The notes: a model not told the origin generated them from the letters alone. DNA of 33,781 bases from Lachnospiraceae bacterium (GCA_014804245.1 JAAVAE010000025.1:114041-147821), one strand, 5' to 3'. Shown: positions 8,719-18,217, counted from the stretch's first letter. Made by a program: numbers and translations.

Positions 8719-9019
8719 AACAAACGCCGTCACGCTCCGCGAGCCGAATCATATAGGAAGTGAAAATCAGAAAAATAATGATAGTGACAAGCCAAAACCA
8801 TACATTGTATATGTTTATTCCCTTGACGGTATTACTTTTTTCGAAGGTTGATGTTATTTCTTCTGTGTTCTTGCGATTTTGCTCTGTGACAGTGGAAGAT
8901 TTTACTTCTCCAAACAGACCATATGCATTTATAAGACCGCTAGGTATGACTGCTGTCGATATGGACACAGTAAAAAGTACAATGGCTAACCGGAATAAGA
9001 GTTTACTTTTATGATTCAT
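8699..9019 (-). CDS. Small exported or membrane-anchored hypothetical protein
   Basis: The start MNHKSKLLFRLAIVLFTVSI looks like a signal peptide or first membrane helix. A short polar segment (SSTVTEQNRKNTEEITSTFE) follows, then a second hydrophobic helix, VWFWLVTIIIFLIFTSYMI, and a short basic tail. It is 106 residues when started at the ATG complementary to 9017-9019, which has GAGGG seven bases upstream. A longer frame starts at 9073 but lacks a better site. It is convergent with the coiled-coil gene and overlaps its last 20 bases. I do not recognise the family. Confidence 0.6.
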   Translation of the reverse strand: MNHKSKLLFRLAIVLFTVSISTAVIPSGLINAYGLFGEVKSSTVTEQNRKNTEEITSTFEKSNTVKGINIYNVWFWLVTIIIFLIFTSYMIRLAERDGVCFIQRLK

Positions 9020-9122
9020 ACTTTTTCCCTCGGCAGGAAACAGTTTACTCCCTTTTCGGAAAAGTGTTTCCATTAGCTACGCTAAAAACTGTAAGTTGTC
9101 TATTCATTATTAGATATAAGAT

Positions 9123-9284
9123 ATGAAATTCATATATGCAGAATATGGATTACGAACTACTCCATATTCCCAATGTGCATTAGATGCTTTGGCAATAGAT
9201 GAACCGCTTGAATATGCACGTTTAGTACTTGATGGCGATTTGCAAATGTGGGTGGATGCAGAAGACTCCCTTGAACTATGGTAA
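9123..9284 (+). CDS. Possible small protein, 53 residues
   Basis: An ATG opens 53 codons beginning MKFIYAEYGLRTTPYSQCAL and ending DAEDSLELW before TAA. The composition is acidic and protein-like, and a palindrome that can act as a terminator starts two bases after the stop. No convincing ribosome binding site is seen, so it may be the remnant of a longer gene. I do not recognise the family. Confidence 0.4.
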   Translation: MKFIYAEYGLRTTPYSQCALDALAIDEPLEYARLVLDGDLQMWVDAEDSLELW

Positions 9285-9285
9285 T

Positions 9286-9315
9286 TTTAATTCCCTCGAA
9301 TTCGGGGGAATTAAA
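9286..9315. terminator. Bidirectional hairpin terminator
   Basis: TTTAATTCCC (9286-9295) and GGGAATTAAA (9306-9315) form a 10-bp stem around CGAATTCG, with A/T-rich flanks on both sides. It lies between the small + strand frame and the end of the KilA-N gene on the minus strand and could serve both. Confidence 0.6.
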
Positions 9316-10116
9316 TTATTTTAAGATCTTTGTATTTTGCTCCTCTAAAATAGACATCTGATGTATTGCAATTTTATTAAGTTTTATTAAGCGTTCTTTT
9401 TGGCTTAACCCATCTTCAATCAGTACTGCATTTATGTTTTCCATATTTGATATGCATATCAATTCATTTATATTTGCATAATCACGAATATTGCCTTTTT
9501 TATCAGGATTCTTATCCCTCCATTGTTTCGCTGTCATACCAAATAATGCCATATTCAGCACGTCAGCTTCCGATGCGTAAATGATAGAAGTTTGCTGTGG
9601 TGTAAGTTTCGGTGGAATGAGATTAACTTTGATTGCATCAGTATGTATTCGGTAATTGATTTTGGCCAATTCCCTCTTGGCACTCCATCCAAGTAAAGCC
9701 TGTTCTTCTTTCTTTAACCGTTCAAATTCCTTGATAAGATATAATTTGAATTGCGGAGATACCCAGCTTGCAAACTCAAACGCAATATCTTTATATGCGT
9801 ATGTCCCACCATACCGTCCCGCCTTTGCTACAATGCCCTTTGAGTTTGTACGTGATACCCATTGCTTAACTGACATAATAAATCGGTTTAATCCCGCTTC
9901 TGACATTATTTCTTCATAGGCAGCAGTATTGAAGTCCGCATTATATATTTCTTCCCATATGCCAAGAAATTCTATTGTATTTTTGTTGCGTAACCATTTT
10001 TCTATCAAAGCCAGTCCATTATCAATTTTTCGCACCATATCAGTTAAAGAAATATAATCATCCTCTTCAATTTGCAATACTTGAATTTCTGTTCCGTCAA
10101 CATTTAGTTTTCCCAT
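9316..10116 (-). CDS. KilA-N domain protein
   Basis: This protein of about 266 residues has an N-terminal KilA-N domain (ISLTDMVRKIDNGLALIEKWLRN through GRYGGTYAYKDIAFEFASWVSPQFKLYL). The domain is a presumed DNA-binding module from phage and large DNA viruses, often found in prophages and islands. The C-terminal part is helical with no motif recognised. AAAGGA seven bases before the ATG at 10116 supports that start over one at 10131. Its presence suggests phage or island ancestry. The role is not known. Confidence 0.85.
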   Translation of the reverse strand: MGKLNVDGTEIQVLQIEEDDYISLTDMVRKIDNGLALIEKWLRNKNTIEFLGIWEEIYNADFNTAAYEEIMSEAGLNRFIMSVKQWVSRTNSKGIVAKAGRYGGTYAYKDIAFEFASWVSPQFKLYLIKEFERLKKEEQALLGWSAKRELAKINYRIHTDAIKVNLIPPKLTPQQTSIIYASEADVLNMALFGMTAKQWRDKNPDKKGNIRDYANINELICISNMENINAVLIEDGLSQKERLIKLNKIAIHQMSILEEQNTKILK

Positions 10117-10161
10117 ATAAAATCCTTTCATCTATGCGGTCTATAGTTTTGAAGCCTATAT

Positions 10162-10791
10162 TTATATTATCACTCCCAGAAAATCATAGGCGTAATGTAA
10201 TGCAATTGGTATCAAAAGATCCTTTCGCTTATAAGCAATAAAACAAAATATAAAGTGAGCGATAAATGTTTCAATCAGATTAGGTAATGCGTCAATCAGA
10301 TAGCGCCAGGATATATTATTGTGTGCGAACATTTGAAAGGGAATATGCATAAAGGAAAAAAATAATGCACCGATTATGAATATCAAATATTTATTCAATT
10401 TAAAGCCAAATAAGTAATTCTGTATAAATCCTCTAAATAGAATTTCCTCTATAGTAGCAATGTAAAAAAGATAGTAAATCATTTGACGGAGCAGCTTTTC
10501 AAAAGGCAGATTGCTAAATATCAAAATAACTATAAATGTTCCCACGATTATTATTATGGATACAATAAAATTATTCTTCCATTTTTCTTTGTTATGGCCT
10601 AAGTTGTAGATATTTTTATCCTTAATCAATGCAATCAAAATGCCTGCAACAAAAAGTGAACAATATATAATATGCAGACCATAAGTAATATTTTTACTAA
10701 ACAATACTCCTGCCAATAGCAGCCCTAAAAAGTATATACAATAATATATTACGGCGATTATTCCATAGGATTTAGGTTTCTCTTGATACAT
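10162..10791 (-). CDS. CPBP family intramembrane glutamic endopeptidase
   Basis: This is a 209-residue membrane protein with about six helices. The CPBP (CAAX protease/abi) motifs are in order: EEILFRG, then FSFMHIP, then HYAYDF near the C-terminus. They supply the catalytic glutamates and histidines inside the membrane. Family members cleave prenylated or membrane substrates and are linked to bacteriocin immunity and secretion, but no bacteriocin gene is visible here. Its start overlaps the end of the upstream DUF218 gene by 20 bases, so the two are probably co-transcribed. Confidence 0.88.
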   Translation of the reverse strand: MYQEKPKSYGIIAVIYYCIYFLGLLLAGVLFSKNITYGLHIIYCSLFVAGILIALIKDKNIYNLGHNKEKWKNNFIVSIIIIVGTFIVILIFSNLPFEKLLRQMIYYLFYIATIEEILFRGFIQNYLFGFKLNKYLIFIIGALFFSFMHIPFQMFAHNNISWRYLIDALPNLIETFIAHFIFCFIAYKRKDLLIPIALHYAYDFLGVII

Positions 10792-11452
10792 TGTTTCTCT
10801 CCATAAATTCCGATTGTGATTTGAAAATTATTAAAGCAAATAAAATCACCAGAAAAATTATAACATATATAAACCTAAACTCCCACCATTTATATCCTAT
10901 ATAAAAAAACACTTCTCTGGCAAGAAATGGAATCTGAGTTTTTAAACTGACATATTTTGATGTCTGGGTTGGTGAACTATATGCATTAATCCCTGCATCT
11001 TTCGCTAGAAGCATGGCACGCCGCATATGTAATGGATCGCTTACAATGATTGCAGTACTGTATTCATTTTGATCCATTATTGTTTTGGAATTTTCCAGAT
11101 TTTCTTGTGTAATGGTTGAGGTGTCTTCTGCTAATATATCTGTTGCCGGAATTCCTTGCGATATGGCATACTGTTTGGCAGCATATGCATCGGATTGGTC
11201 ATTTCCTTCTCCGATACCCCCAGTGACAATCAGCTTATCAACATACCCTTCGCGGTATAAATCAATACCGTGATTAAGCCTCTCCTGATATACAGGAGAA
11301 ACAGTTCCATTGCTTGTTGACGCACCGAGAATAATCGCAACGTCGGCTTTACGTTTCTGATCTTTCAAACTGAAGGAGTAAATACTTATTGTATTTATGA
11401 AAATATATACGATTATTACAGAGATTGCAGAGATCAGTATTTTCTTTTTCAT
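10772..11452 (-). CDS. DUF218 (YdcF/SanA-like) membrane protein
   Basis: The protein has an N-terminal membrane helix (ISAISVIIVYIFINTISIY). A DUF218 domain follows with DVAIILGAS, the motif VTGGIG, EDTSTITQENLENS and VSDPLHMRRA, and then a C-terminal hydrophobic helix. YdcF/SanA relatives act at the cell envelope, and SanA affects vancomycin sensitivity in E. coli. The precise reaction is not established. AAGGAAA upstream fits the ATG at 11452. A minus-strand promoter and a palindrome lie upstream. Confidence 0.85.
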   Translation of the reverse strand: MKKKILISAISVIIVYIFINTISIYSFSLKDQKRKADVAIILGASTSNGTVSPVYQERLNHGIDLYREGYVDKLIVTGGIGEGNDQSDAYAAKQYAISQGIPATDILAEDTSTITQENLENSKTIMDQNEYSTAIIVSDPLHMRRAMLLAKDAGINAYSSPTQTSKYVSLKTQIPFLAREVFFYIGYKWWEFRFIYVIIFLVILFALIIFKSQSEFMERNNVSRET

Positions 11453-11499
11453 CAAAATTTCCTTATGCTTTTTCTTGTATCATATCTTACCACAGGGAA

Positions 11500-11515
11500 T
11501 TATCAGCCCTGATAA
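11500..11515 (-). promoter_or_regulatory. Palindrome in the DUF218 leader
   Basis: TTATCAG-CC-CTGATAA is a perfect 7-bp inverted repeat between the minus-strand promoter (11538-11568) and the DUF218 start. It has no T-run, so an operator is more likely than a terminator. The cognate protein is unknown. Confidence 0.4.
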
Positions 11516-11537
11516 GGAAAACAAAATGACATTAAAA

Positions 11538-11568
11538 ATTATAGCATAAAACAAATAGGATATGTAAA
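11538..11568 (-). promoter_or_regulatory. Promoter for the DUF218-CPBP operon
   Basis: Read on the minus strand, TTTACA is followed after 19 bases by TATAAT, which is preceded by TGC (extended -10). This lies about 85 bases upstream of the DUF218 start codon. Confidence 0.5.
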
Positions 11569-11607
11569 GCATTATTAACAAATAATCCGGGTGAAATTTA
11601 TGAAATC

Positions 11608-11643
11608 TTGACAATTGAATTTACAAAAAATATTTGCTAAGAT
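11608..11643 (+). promoter_or_regulatory. Probable promoter of the beta-glucoside operon
   Basis: A consensus -35, TTGACA, is at 11608-11613. The -10 is less clear. TATTTG sits at the ideal 17-base distance, while the better-looking extended element TGCTAAGAT is 7 bases further on. Transcription must begin upstream of the RAT site at 11658. Confidence 0.4.
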
Positions 11644-11657
11644 GGTTTTAGAAAGTA

Positions 11658-11686
11658 GACATGTTACTGGTAATGCAGGCAGGATC
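11658..11686 (+). promoter_or_regulatory. Ribonucleic antiterminator (RAT) for a BglG/LicT protein
   Basis: GACATGTTACTG followed by GTAAT and GCAGGCAGGATC matches the 29-base RAT pattern of BglG-family antiterminators (GGATTGTTACTG-N5-GCAGGCAAAACC), with the core GTTACTG and GCAGGC conserved exactly. Its last three bases are shared with the left arm of the terminator at 11684, so binding of the antiterminator to the RAT hairpin would prevent terminator formation. The BglG homologue is encoded at 15249. Confidence 0.85.
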
Positions 11687-11744
11687 GAACGAAAATGACG
11701 TAACTGATGATAAGTTGGTGTGCGCGTTTTTGCTCGATTTTTTT
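11684..11744 (+). terminator. Leader terminator controlled by the RAT site
   Basis: ATCGAACGAAAATG (11684-11697) pairs with CGTTTTTGCTCGAT (11725-11738) with one mismatch and two G-T pairs, followed by a run of seven T residues. It overlaps the RAT and lies before the EIIBCA gene, so default transcription should stop here. Confidence 0.75.
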
Positions 11745-11809
11745 ATTGCAGTTTTTGGCCAAAACCGCATGAACGCGAACGAAATTATGACAAGAAAAGG
11801 AGAGGTATT

Positions 11810-13666
11810 ATGGCAAAAGATTATGGAAGTATTGCAAAAGCAGTATTAAAGCTGATAGGCGGCGAAGAAAACGTTACCCATTTTGAGCATTGTTCCACAC
11901 GTCTTCGTTTTTCTGTTGCAGATTCGGCTAAGGTGGATAAAGAGGGTCTTAAGAAGACCGCAGGCGTGATGGGGGTCATTGCCAGCGGAAATCAGTGTCA
12001 GGTAGTGATTGGTAATGATGTAATCGAGGTTTACGATGAGATAATGAAGCTGGGCACTTTCCAAAAAGGAGGAAGCAGCACTCCATCTTCATCAGAAGGA
12101 AAAAGGAACATTGGAGCTACTATCCTTGATTTAATGGTAGGAATTTTCCAGCCGCTGGTTCCTGCTATTGCAGGTGCCGGTATATTGAAAGCGTTGCTTA
12201 CGATACTCACCACTTTTGGCTGGATGTCAGCGGACGGCACTATTTATAAAGTATTTTATTATGTAGCAGATGCTGCCCTGTATTATCTGCCGATTTTGGT
12301 AGCTGTAACCACAGCATCCAAGTTAAAATGTAATAAACTGGTAGCGGTTGCCACAGTTGGAGCAATGATTTATCCCAATACCGCTGCATTGCTTGGAATG
12401 GAAGGAGGCGCGTTCTTCTTCGGCATTCATTTACAGAATGTGGCTTATACATCCCAAGTATTTCCGGCAATTCTGACAGTTGCATTTATGGCGCTGATTG
12501 AGCGTTTCTTTAATAAGATCAGCCCTAAAGCAATCAGAGTATTCTTTGTGCCGCTGATGTGCTTTGCGATTACTTTCCCGGTATCGCTCCTGATTCTTGG
12601 ACCATTGGGATATAACATTGGTTCCCTGCTCACAACTGCAATCTTAGCTTTGTACAATTCTCTTGGCTGGCTGGCCGTTGCACTGGTAGCTGCAATCCTG
12701 CCTTTCATGATATCCCTGGGAATGCACAAAGCGCTGGTTCCCTATGCGGTGGCTTCCATTTCTGATCCCGGTTTTGATATGCTGTATTTACCGGCTTCTC
12801 TTGCACACAATATTTCAGAAGGCGGAGCATGTCTGGCAGTGGCAGTTAAGACAAAGGATGAAGACCTTCGCTCAGCAGCTATCTCAGCAGGTATCTCCGG
12901 TCTGTTCGGTATTACAGAACCGGCTCTGTATGGTGTTACTTTGCAGCATAAGAAAGTGATGGCAAGTGTGTGTATTTCCAGTTTTATCGGAGGTTTGTTC
13001 ATTGGTTTGACGAAGATTAAAGCGTTTGCAGCAGTAGGCCCTGGTATTGCAAGTATGCCCATGTACATTGATCCTGATAATGGCATGAATTTTGTTTATG
13101 CAGTAATAGGCTTCATTATTTCTGTTGTTGTTTCCTTTGTATTGACCTTGTTCATGTTTAAAGATAAGGATATTGCCGAGGCAAAAGCGCCTGAAGCAAT
13201 TGCAGATGGCAAATCAGTTGTCAGCCCTATGGTTGGAAAGCTGATTGATATTACGGAAGTAAATGACGAAGTATTTTCTGCCGGTATCCTGGGAGATGGT
13301 ATGGCAGTCATTCCAAGTAAAGGTGAATTGTATGCACCGGCAGATGCAACCATCGCCACCGTTTTTGAATCCAAACATGCAATTTCCATGGTTTGTGACA
13401 ATGGAGCGGAAGTTCTTCTCCATGTAGGTCTGGACACAGTTAAACTTGACGGGAAATATTATGAGCCGCAGGTGAAGGATGGAGATAAAGTTAAGGCGGG
13501 AGATCTGCTGATGAAATTTGATATTGCAGCCATTAAAAAGGCAGGTTATGATATAGTTACTCCTATCGTCATTACCAATTCAGATGATTATACCCTGAAA
13601 AAAGCTTCTGATGGCTTGGTAAAAACAGGCAGTGTAATCATTGGATTTGAAGAAAAGGAGGCATAG
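11810..13666 (+). CDS. bglP: PTS beta-glucoside transporter, EIIBCA
   Basis: This 618-residue fused permease imports and phosphorylates beta-glucosides. The IIB domain is N-terminal with the phosphorylated cysteine C28 in FEHCSTRLRF. The IIC membrane domain spans roughly residues 100-450. A C-terminal IIA domain has H538 in VLLHVGLDTV, matching H90 of E. coli IIA-Glc, with a second histidine upstream in SKHAISMV. An upstream in-frame ATG at 11720 lies within the leader terminator. AAAAGGAGAGG directly before 11810 fixes the start. The gene is followed three bases later by the phospho-beta-glucosidase and is controlled by the RAT/terminator leader. Confidence 0.92.
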   Translation: MAKDYGSIAKAVLKLIGGEENVTHFEHCSTRLRFSVADSAKVDKEGLKKTAGVMGVIASGNQCQVVIGNDVIEVYDEIMKLGTFQKGGSSTPSSSEGKRNIGATILDLMVGIFQPLVPAIAGAGILKALLTILTTFGWMSADGTIYKVFYYVADAALYYLPILVAVTTASKLKCNKLVAVATVGAMIYPNTAALLGMEGGAFFFGIHLQNVAYTSQVFPAILTVAFMALIERFFNKISPKAIRVFFVPLMCFAITFPVSLLILGPLGYNIGSLLTTAILALYNSLGWLAVALVAAILPFMISLGMHKALVPYAVASISDPGFDMLYLPASLAHNISEGGACLAVAVKTKDEDLRSAAISAGISGLFGITEPALYGVTLQHKKVMASVCISSFIGGLFIGLTKIKAFAAVGPGIASMPMYIDPDNGMNFVYAVIGFIISVVVSFVLTLFMFKDKDIAEAKAPEAIADGKSVVSPMVGKLIDITEVNDEVFSAGILGDGMAVIPSKGELYAPADATIATVFESKHAISMVCDNGAEVLLHVGLDTVKLDGKYYEPQVKDGDKVKAGDLLMKFDIAAIKKAGYDIVTPIVITNSDDYTLKKASDGLVKTGSVIIGFEEKEA

Positions 13667-15124
<1,458 letters not shown>

Positions 15125-15169
15125 TTAAGCGCTGTTACGATTTGCGAGCCAGCTTATTAAATTACAAAT

Positions 15170-15218
15170 CCCTGCTTAAGAGATTGGATGGCTCTTAAGC
15201 AGGGAGGTGTTTTTGTTA
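15170..15218 (+). terminator. Intrinsic terminator after bglA
   Basis: CCCTGCTTAAGAG (15170-15182) and CTCTTAAGCAGGG (15192-15204) form a perfect 13-bp stem with a 9-base loop, followed by a T-rich stretch (GTTTTTGTT). It separates bglA from the antiterminator gene, so bglG is likely made at a low level by readthrough or from its own weak promoter. Confidence 0.85.
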
Positions 15219-15248
15219 TACAGTTGATAAAAGAAAGAGGGGAAAAAA

Positions 15249-16088
15249 GTGCCTCAGATTAAGAAAGTTTTGAATTCCAGCGTGATTTTGGTATCCGACG
15301 AACAGGAGAAAGAATATATTATTCTGCAAAAAGGTATCGGCTATGGAAGGAAATCAGGTCAGATAGTGGAACTGTCCGGGGAAAGTCAGATTTTTGTTCC
15401 CCTTTCTTCAACTGATCGTAATCAGTTTCTTGAACTGCTACAAGAAATTCCTGTTGCATATCTGGAACTTAGCCAGAAGATTGTTACATATGCTGAGAAC
15501 CAACTGCACACGAAATTAAATGAACATATATACCTTGCTTTGACGGATCATCTGCATTTTGCAGTAGAGCGTTTCAAGGAAAAGGTAGTTATCACAAATC
15601 GGGTATTTTGGGAATTAAAGACTTTTTATCCGAAAGAATACCAGATTGGTCTGTATGCCCTTGATATCGTAAGGGAGAAGCTGGGGATTAACCTTCCAGA
15701 GGAAGAAGCAGCCAATGTGGCGTTTCACATTGTAAATGCCCAAAAGGACGAGGATGTACAATATGATGCAATGCGGGCAGCAAAACTGATTGGTAAGATC
15801 GTGACACTGGTCACATATCTGATGAAATGCCAGCCGGATAAAGAGAGCATTCATTATTCGCGTTTTATCAGCCATTTACAATATTTTGCTGAGAGATTTT
15901 TTTCAGATAAAATGTTGGATTCACCAGATGATTTTTTATATGAACAGATTGAAAAAGGTTATCCCAAAGCGCTTAACTGTGCAGAGAGAGTGCGCACATT
16001 GGTTTTGAAGGAGTATGATAAAGCCATTACAAATGAGGAAGTAGTCTATCTTGCAGTTCACATCCAGAGGTTGATTTCCAGAGACTAG
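15249..16088 (+). CDS. bglG: BglG/LicT family transcriptional antiterminator
   Basis: An N-terminal RNA-binding CAT domain (residues 1-55, KKVLNSSVILVSDEQEKEYI) is followed by two PRD domains (about 65-170 and 175-279). These carry the conserved histidines DHLHFA, FHIVNA, ISHLQY and AVHIQR, the sites of PTS phosphorylation. Unphosphorylated by EII when substrate is present, such proteins dimerise, bind the RAT and prevent termination. The start is a GTG with AGAGGGG upstream (15236-15242). The matching RAT site lies at 11658, so the circuit is self-contained. Confidence 0.92.
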   Translation: MPQIKKVLNSSVILVSDEQEKEYIILQKGIGYGRKSGQIVELSGESQIFVPLSSTDRNQFLELLQEIPVAYLELSQKIVTYAENQLHTKLNEHIYLALTDHLHFAVERFKEKVVITNRVFWELKTFYPKEYQIGLYALDIVREKLGINLPEEEAANVAFHIVNAQKDEDVQYDAMRAAKLIGKIVTLVTYLMKCQPDKESIHYSRFISHLQYFAERFFSDKMLDSPDDFLYEQIEKGYPKALNCAERVRTLVLKEYDKAITNEEVVYLAVHIQRLISRD

Positions 16089-16098
16089 TATGAAAACC

Positions 16099-16153
16099 TT
16101 GACACAAGGTGTCAGCATTATTCTGGTAAACTTATAGATAGTAGTTTTATAAT
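16099..16153 (+). promoter_or_regulatory. Promoter region with perfect dyad before the ClbS-like gene
   Basis: TGACAC-AAG-GTGTCA (16100-16114) is a perfect inverted repeat that includes the -35-like TTGACA (16099-16104). This arrangement is common for MerR-type operators, but no MerR gene is nearby. A TATAAT at 16148-16153 could belong to a second start. The exact promoter is uncertain. Confidence 0.45.
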
Positions 16154-16179
16154 TTAAGTTTACGGAAAGGAAAACGGAT

Positions 16180-16719
16180 ATGGGTAGACCAACAACAAAA
16201 ACAGATTTAATAATTGCAGCAACCACAAATTATGAGAAAATGAACACTCTTATCTCTGAACTGACGGAAAATGAATTATCGACTCCTTTTGATTTTTCGG
16301 ATGATGAGAAGAAGAAAGAGGCTCATTGGAAAAGAGATAAAAATCTTCGGGATATTTTGATTCACCTTTATGAATGGCATCAACTTTTGCTCAATTGGGT
16401 AGAGGCGAATACAAATGGCATTAACAAGCCATTTATCCCGGAACCGTATAATTGGAAAACATACGGAGATATGAATGTGGAGTTCTGGAAAAAGCATCAG
16501 AATACAACCTTAGAAGATGCAAAGAGTATGCTCCAAAAATCTCACGCCGAAGTCATAAAGTTGGCAGAAAATTTTTCAAATGAGGAGCTGTTTTCCAAAG
16601 GCGTGTATAAGTGGGTTGGAGGAAGCACACTGGGGTCATACTTCGTCAGCGTTACGGCAAGTCATTATGATTGGGCTATGAAGAAACTGAAAGCCCATAG
16701 GAAAAAGTGCATGAAATAA
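16180..16719 (+). CDS. ClbS/DfsB family four-helix-bundle protein
   Basis: The 179-residue protein begins MGRPTTKTDLIIAATTNYEK, a typical start for the DUF1706/ClbS/DfsB family. It keeps the LRDILIHLYEWHQLLLNWV and SHYDWAMKKL segments of the DinB-like four-helix fold. ClbS of E. coli is a cyclopropane hydrolase that protects against colibactin. The role of most family members is unknown, and no colibactin-type cluster is seen here, so resistance is only a possibility. The ATG follows GGAAAGG. The gene lies downstream of a dyad promoter and converges with the AraC-GGDEF gene. Confidence 0.82.
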   Translation: MGRPTTKTDLIIAATTNYEKMNTLISELTENELSTPFDFSDDEKKKEAHWKRDKNLRDILIHLYEWHQLLLNWVEANTNGINKPFIPEPYNWKTYGDMNVEFWKKHQNTTLEDAKSMLQKSHAEVIKLAENFSNEELFSKGVYKWVGGSTLGSYFVSVTASHYDWAMKKLKAHRKKCMK

Positions 16720-16732
16720 TCATGCACTTTTG

Positions 16733-17530
16733 TTACTCTTTGCTTTTCCTGATTGCATTATGCAGCCCTGCGAACACTTCCTCGTAGCGCTGGCATTCAT
16801 TTAAGCTTACGGCAGTTACGTGGAGAGATAAAGGGATTTCCTGATTCTCGTAGAAAAATCTCTGACCATTCATCTGACGGAGTTTTTCTGTAATTTGCTC
16901 CGCATATGCCGCATCACTGCTGGCTGTCAAAATACAAAATTCGTCGCCGCCGATGCGGAATACGATATCTTCCTCGCCGGATGCTTCCGTCATACGCCGC
17001 ATTTGTTCTAAAATTGCTAAATCACCCGCTTTTCTGGAGATCTCATTGATTGATATCATATCCTTAATATCGCAAAGGACGAAAAAGCAGTCTTTCCTTT
17101 CTTGAAATAAATCATATAACTCACTGATATCCACATGTCTTCTCTGCATAATATAATTGTCTCCTTTTCTGGGAGGTACATTTAACCTCGGAAATAATTC
17201 TGTAAATTTCGCCTTGCGAAATTCAGAAGGTTTACAGTTCCATACTTGTTCAAATGCACGTGCAAAAGATTCGTGGGTGCTATAGCCGTATTCAAGAGCA
17301 ATATCCAGAATAGGTATCCGTGGATTTTGGGATATTTTTTTGGCAGCCAGCATCATCCTTCTGCGGACAATGTATTCGTGTACGGATATATCATGCACAC
17401 CGCGAAATAATTTTTCAAGGGTGGACTTTGAGCAGAAGAGGCAGGCGGCTATGTCTTCGGTTTTGATTTCGTCGCACAAATGAATTTCTATATATTCAAG
17501 CGCCAGCATTAAGAGTTCTATATTCTGCAT
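16733..17530 (-). CDS. AraC-type DNA-binding domain fused to GGDEF domain
   Basis: Residues about 5-105 form an AraC/XylS DNA-binding domain (EDIAACLFCSKSTLEKLFRG, then ILDIALEYGYSTHESFARAF). After a linker, residues about 130-265 form a GGDEF domain with an intact RIGGDEF motif near residue 194 and the metal-binding DIK...INE...AGD positions. The usual F-K and G-H positions around them are altered. A GGDEF domain makes cyclic di-GMP or, when degenerate, senses nucleotides. GGGAGG upstream fixes the ATG at 17530 rather than the longer frame to 17605. An extended -10 (TGATATAAT on the minus strand, 17562-17570) precedes it. It is divergent from a GNAT gene. Confidence 0.85.
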   Translation of the reverse strand: MQNIELLMLALEYIEIHLCDEIKTEDIAACLFCSKSTLEKLFRGVHDISVHEYIVRRRMMLAAKKISQNPRIPILDIALEYGYSTHESFARAFEQVWNCKPSEFRKAKFTELFPRLNVPPRKGDNYIMQRRHVDISELYDLFQERKDCFFVLCDIKDMISINEISRKAGDLAILEQMRRMTEASGEEDIVFRIGGDEFCILTASSDAAYAEQITEKLRQMNGQRFFYENQEIPLSLHVTAVSLNECQRYEEVFAGLHNAIRKSKE

Positions 17531-17658
17531 TATTCGTCCTCCCTTCCGATATCGTAAAATCATTATATCAGAGATTGTTTTATAAGGTTTGATATTTTGA
17601 ATCAATTCCTGGCAAGACTGAACTGTTATTCTGCCTATTCATATATTGGCTGAAAATG

Positions 17659-17687
17659 TTGACAATATTTTAGGCATGTCATAATAT
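17659..17687 (+). promoter_or_regulatory. Sigma-A promoter of the second GNAT gene
   Basis: TTGACA (17659-17664) and TAATAT (17682-17687) are separated by 17 bases, about 40 bases before the start codon. The intergenic region of about 200 bases is shared with the divergent AraC-GGDEF gene, which is therefore a candidate regulator. Confidence 0.6.
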
Positions 17688-17727
17688 ACTTACAAAATGT
17701 TAGAGGCGGCAGTGAGAGGAAATGAGT

Positions 17728-18207
17728 ATGGAGTATCATATCAGAGAGATAGAAGAAAGAGATAACAAAGCAGTAGAGCAGATTGTAAGATACTGTCTGA
17801 AAGAATTTGGTGCAGACCATGAAGGATGTGCGTGGACGGATCCGTATTTAGGCAGATTTTCGCAAGTATACAGCACTCGCGGCAATCGCTACTGGGTGGC
17901 AGAAGATACACAGGGGAAGATTGTCGGAGGGGTTGGCGTAGGCTCCTTTGAGGAGGCACCGGAAATATGCGAGCTTCAGAAGATGTATTGCCTTCCTGAG
18001 GCGCGCGGTACGGGAATTGCACATCTGCTGTTACAGACAGCGCTTACATATGCAAAGGAATATTATAGACAATGTTATCTGGAAACCTTTGGAAATATGA
18101 TTGCAGCACAGAAATTCTATGATAAACATGGGTTTTATCGAATACAAAATCCGTTGGTGGACACGGGACACTATACCTGTGATGTTTTTTATTTAAAAGA
18201 TTTATAA
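17728..18207 (+). CDS. GNAT family N-acetyltransferase
   Basis: This is a single-domain acetyltransferase of 159 residues. The acetyl-CoA motif is LQKMYCLPEARGTGIAHLLL with RGTGIA as the pyrophosphate loop. AAQKFYDKHGFYRI is the typical C-terminal segment. Start codons at 17722 and 17728 are in frame. GAGAGG (17714-17719) spaces correctly only for the second. The protein may act on an amino group of a small molecule or protein, but the target is unknown. It is transcribed away from the AraC-GGDEF regulator. Confidence 0.85.
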   Translation: MEYHIREIEERDNKAVEQIVRYCLKEFGADHEGCAWTDPYLGRFSQVYSTRGNRYWVAEDTQGKIVGGVGVGSFEEAPEICELQKMYCLPEARGTGIAHLLLQTALTYAKEYYRQCYLETFGNMIAAQKFYDKHGFYRIQNPLVDTGHYTCDVFYLKDL

Positions 18208-18217
18208 ACCGCAAGAA

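Noticed and set aside
11661..11849. Open frame overlapping the RAT and terminator of the bgl leader, and the 5-prime extension of EIIBCA to 11720
   Set aside because: Both cover the RNA regulatory region. The AAAAGGAGAGG site and family alignment place the true start at 11810.
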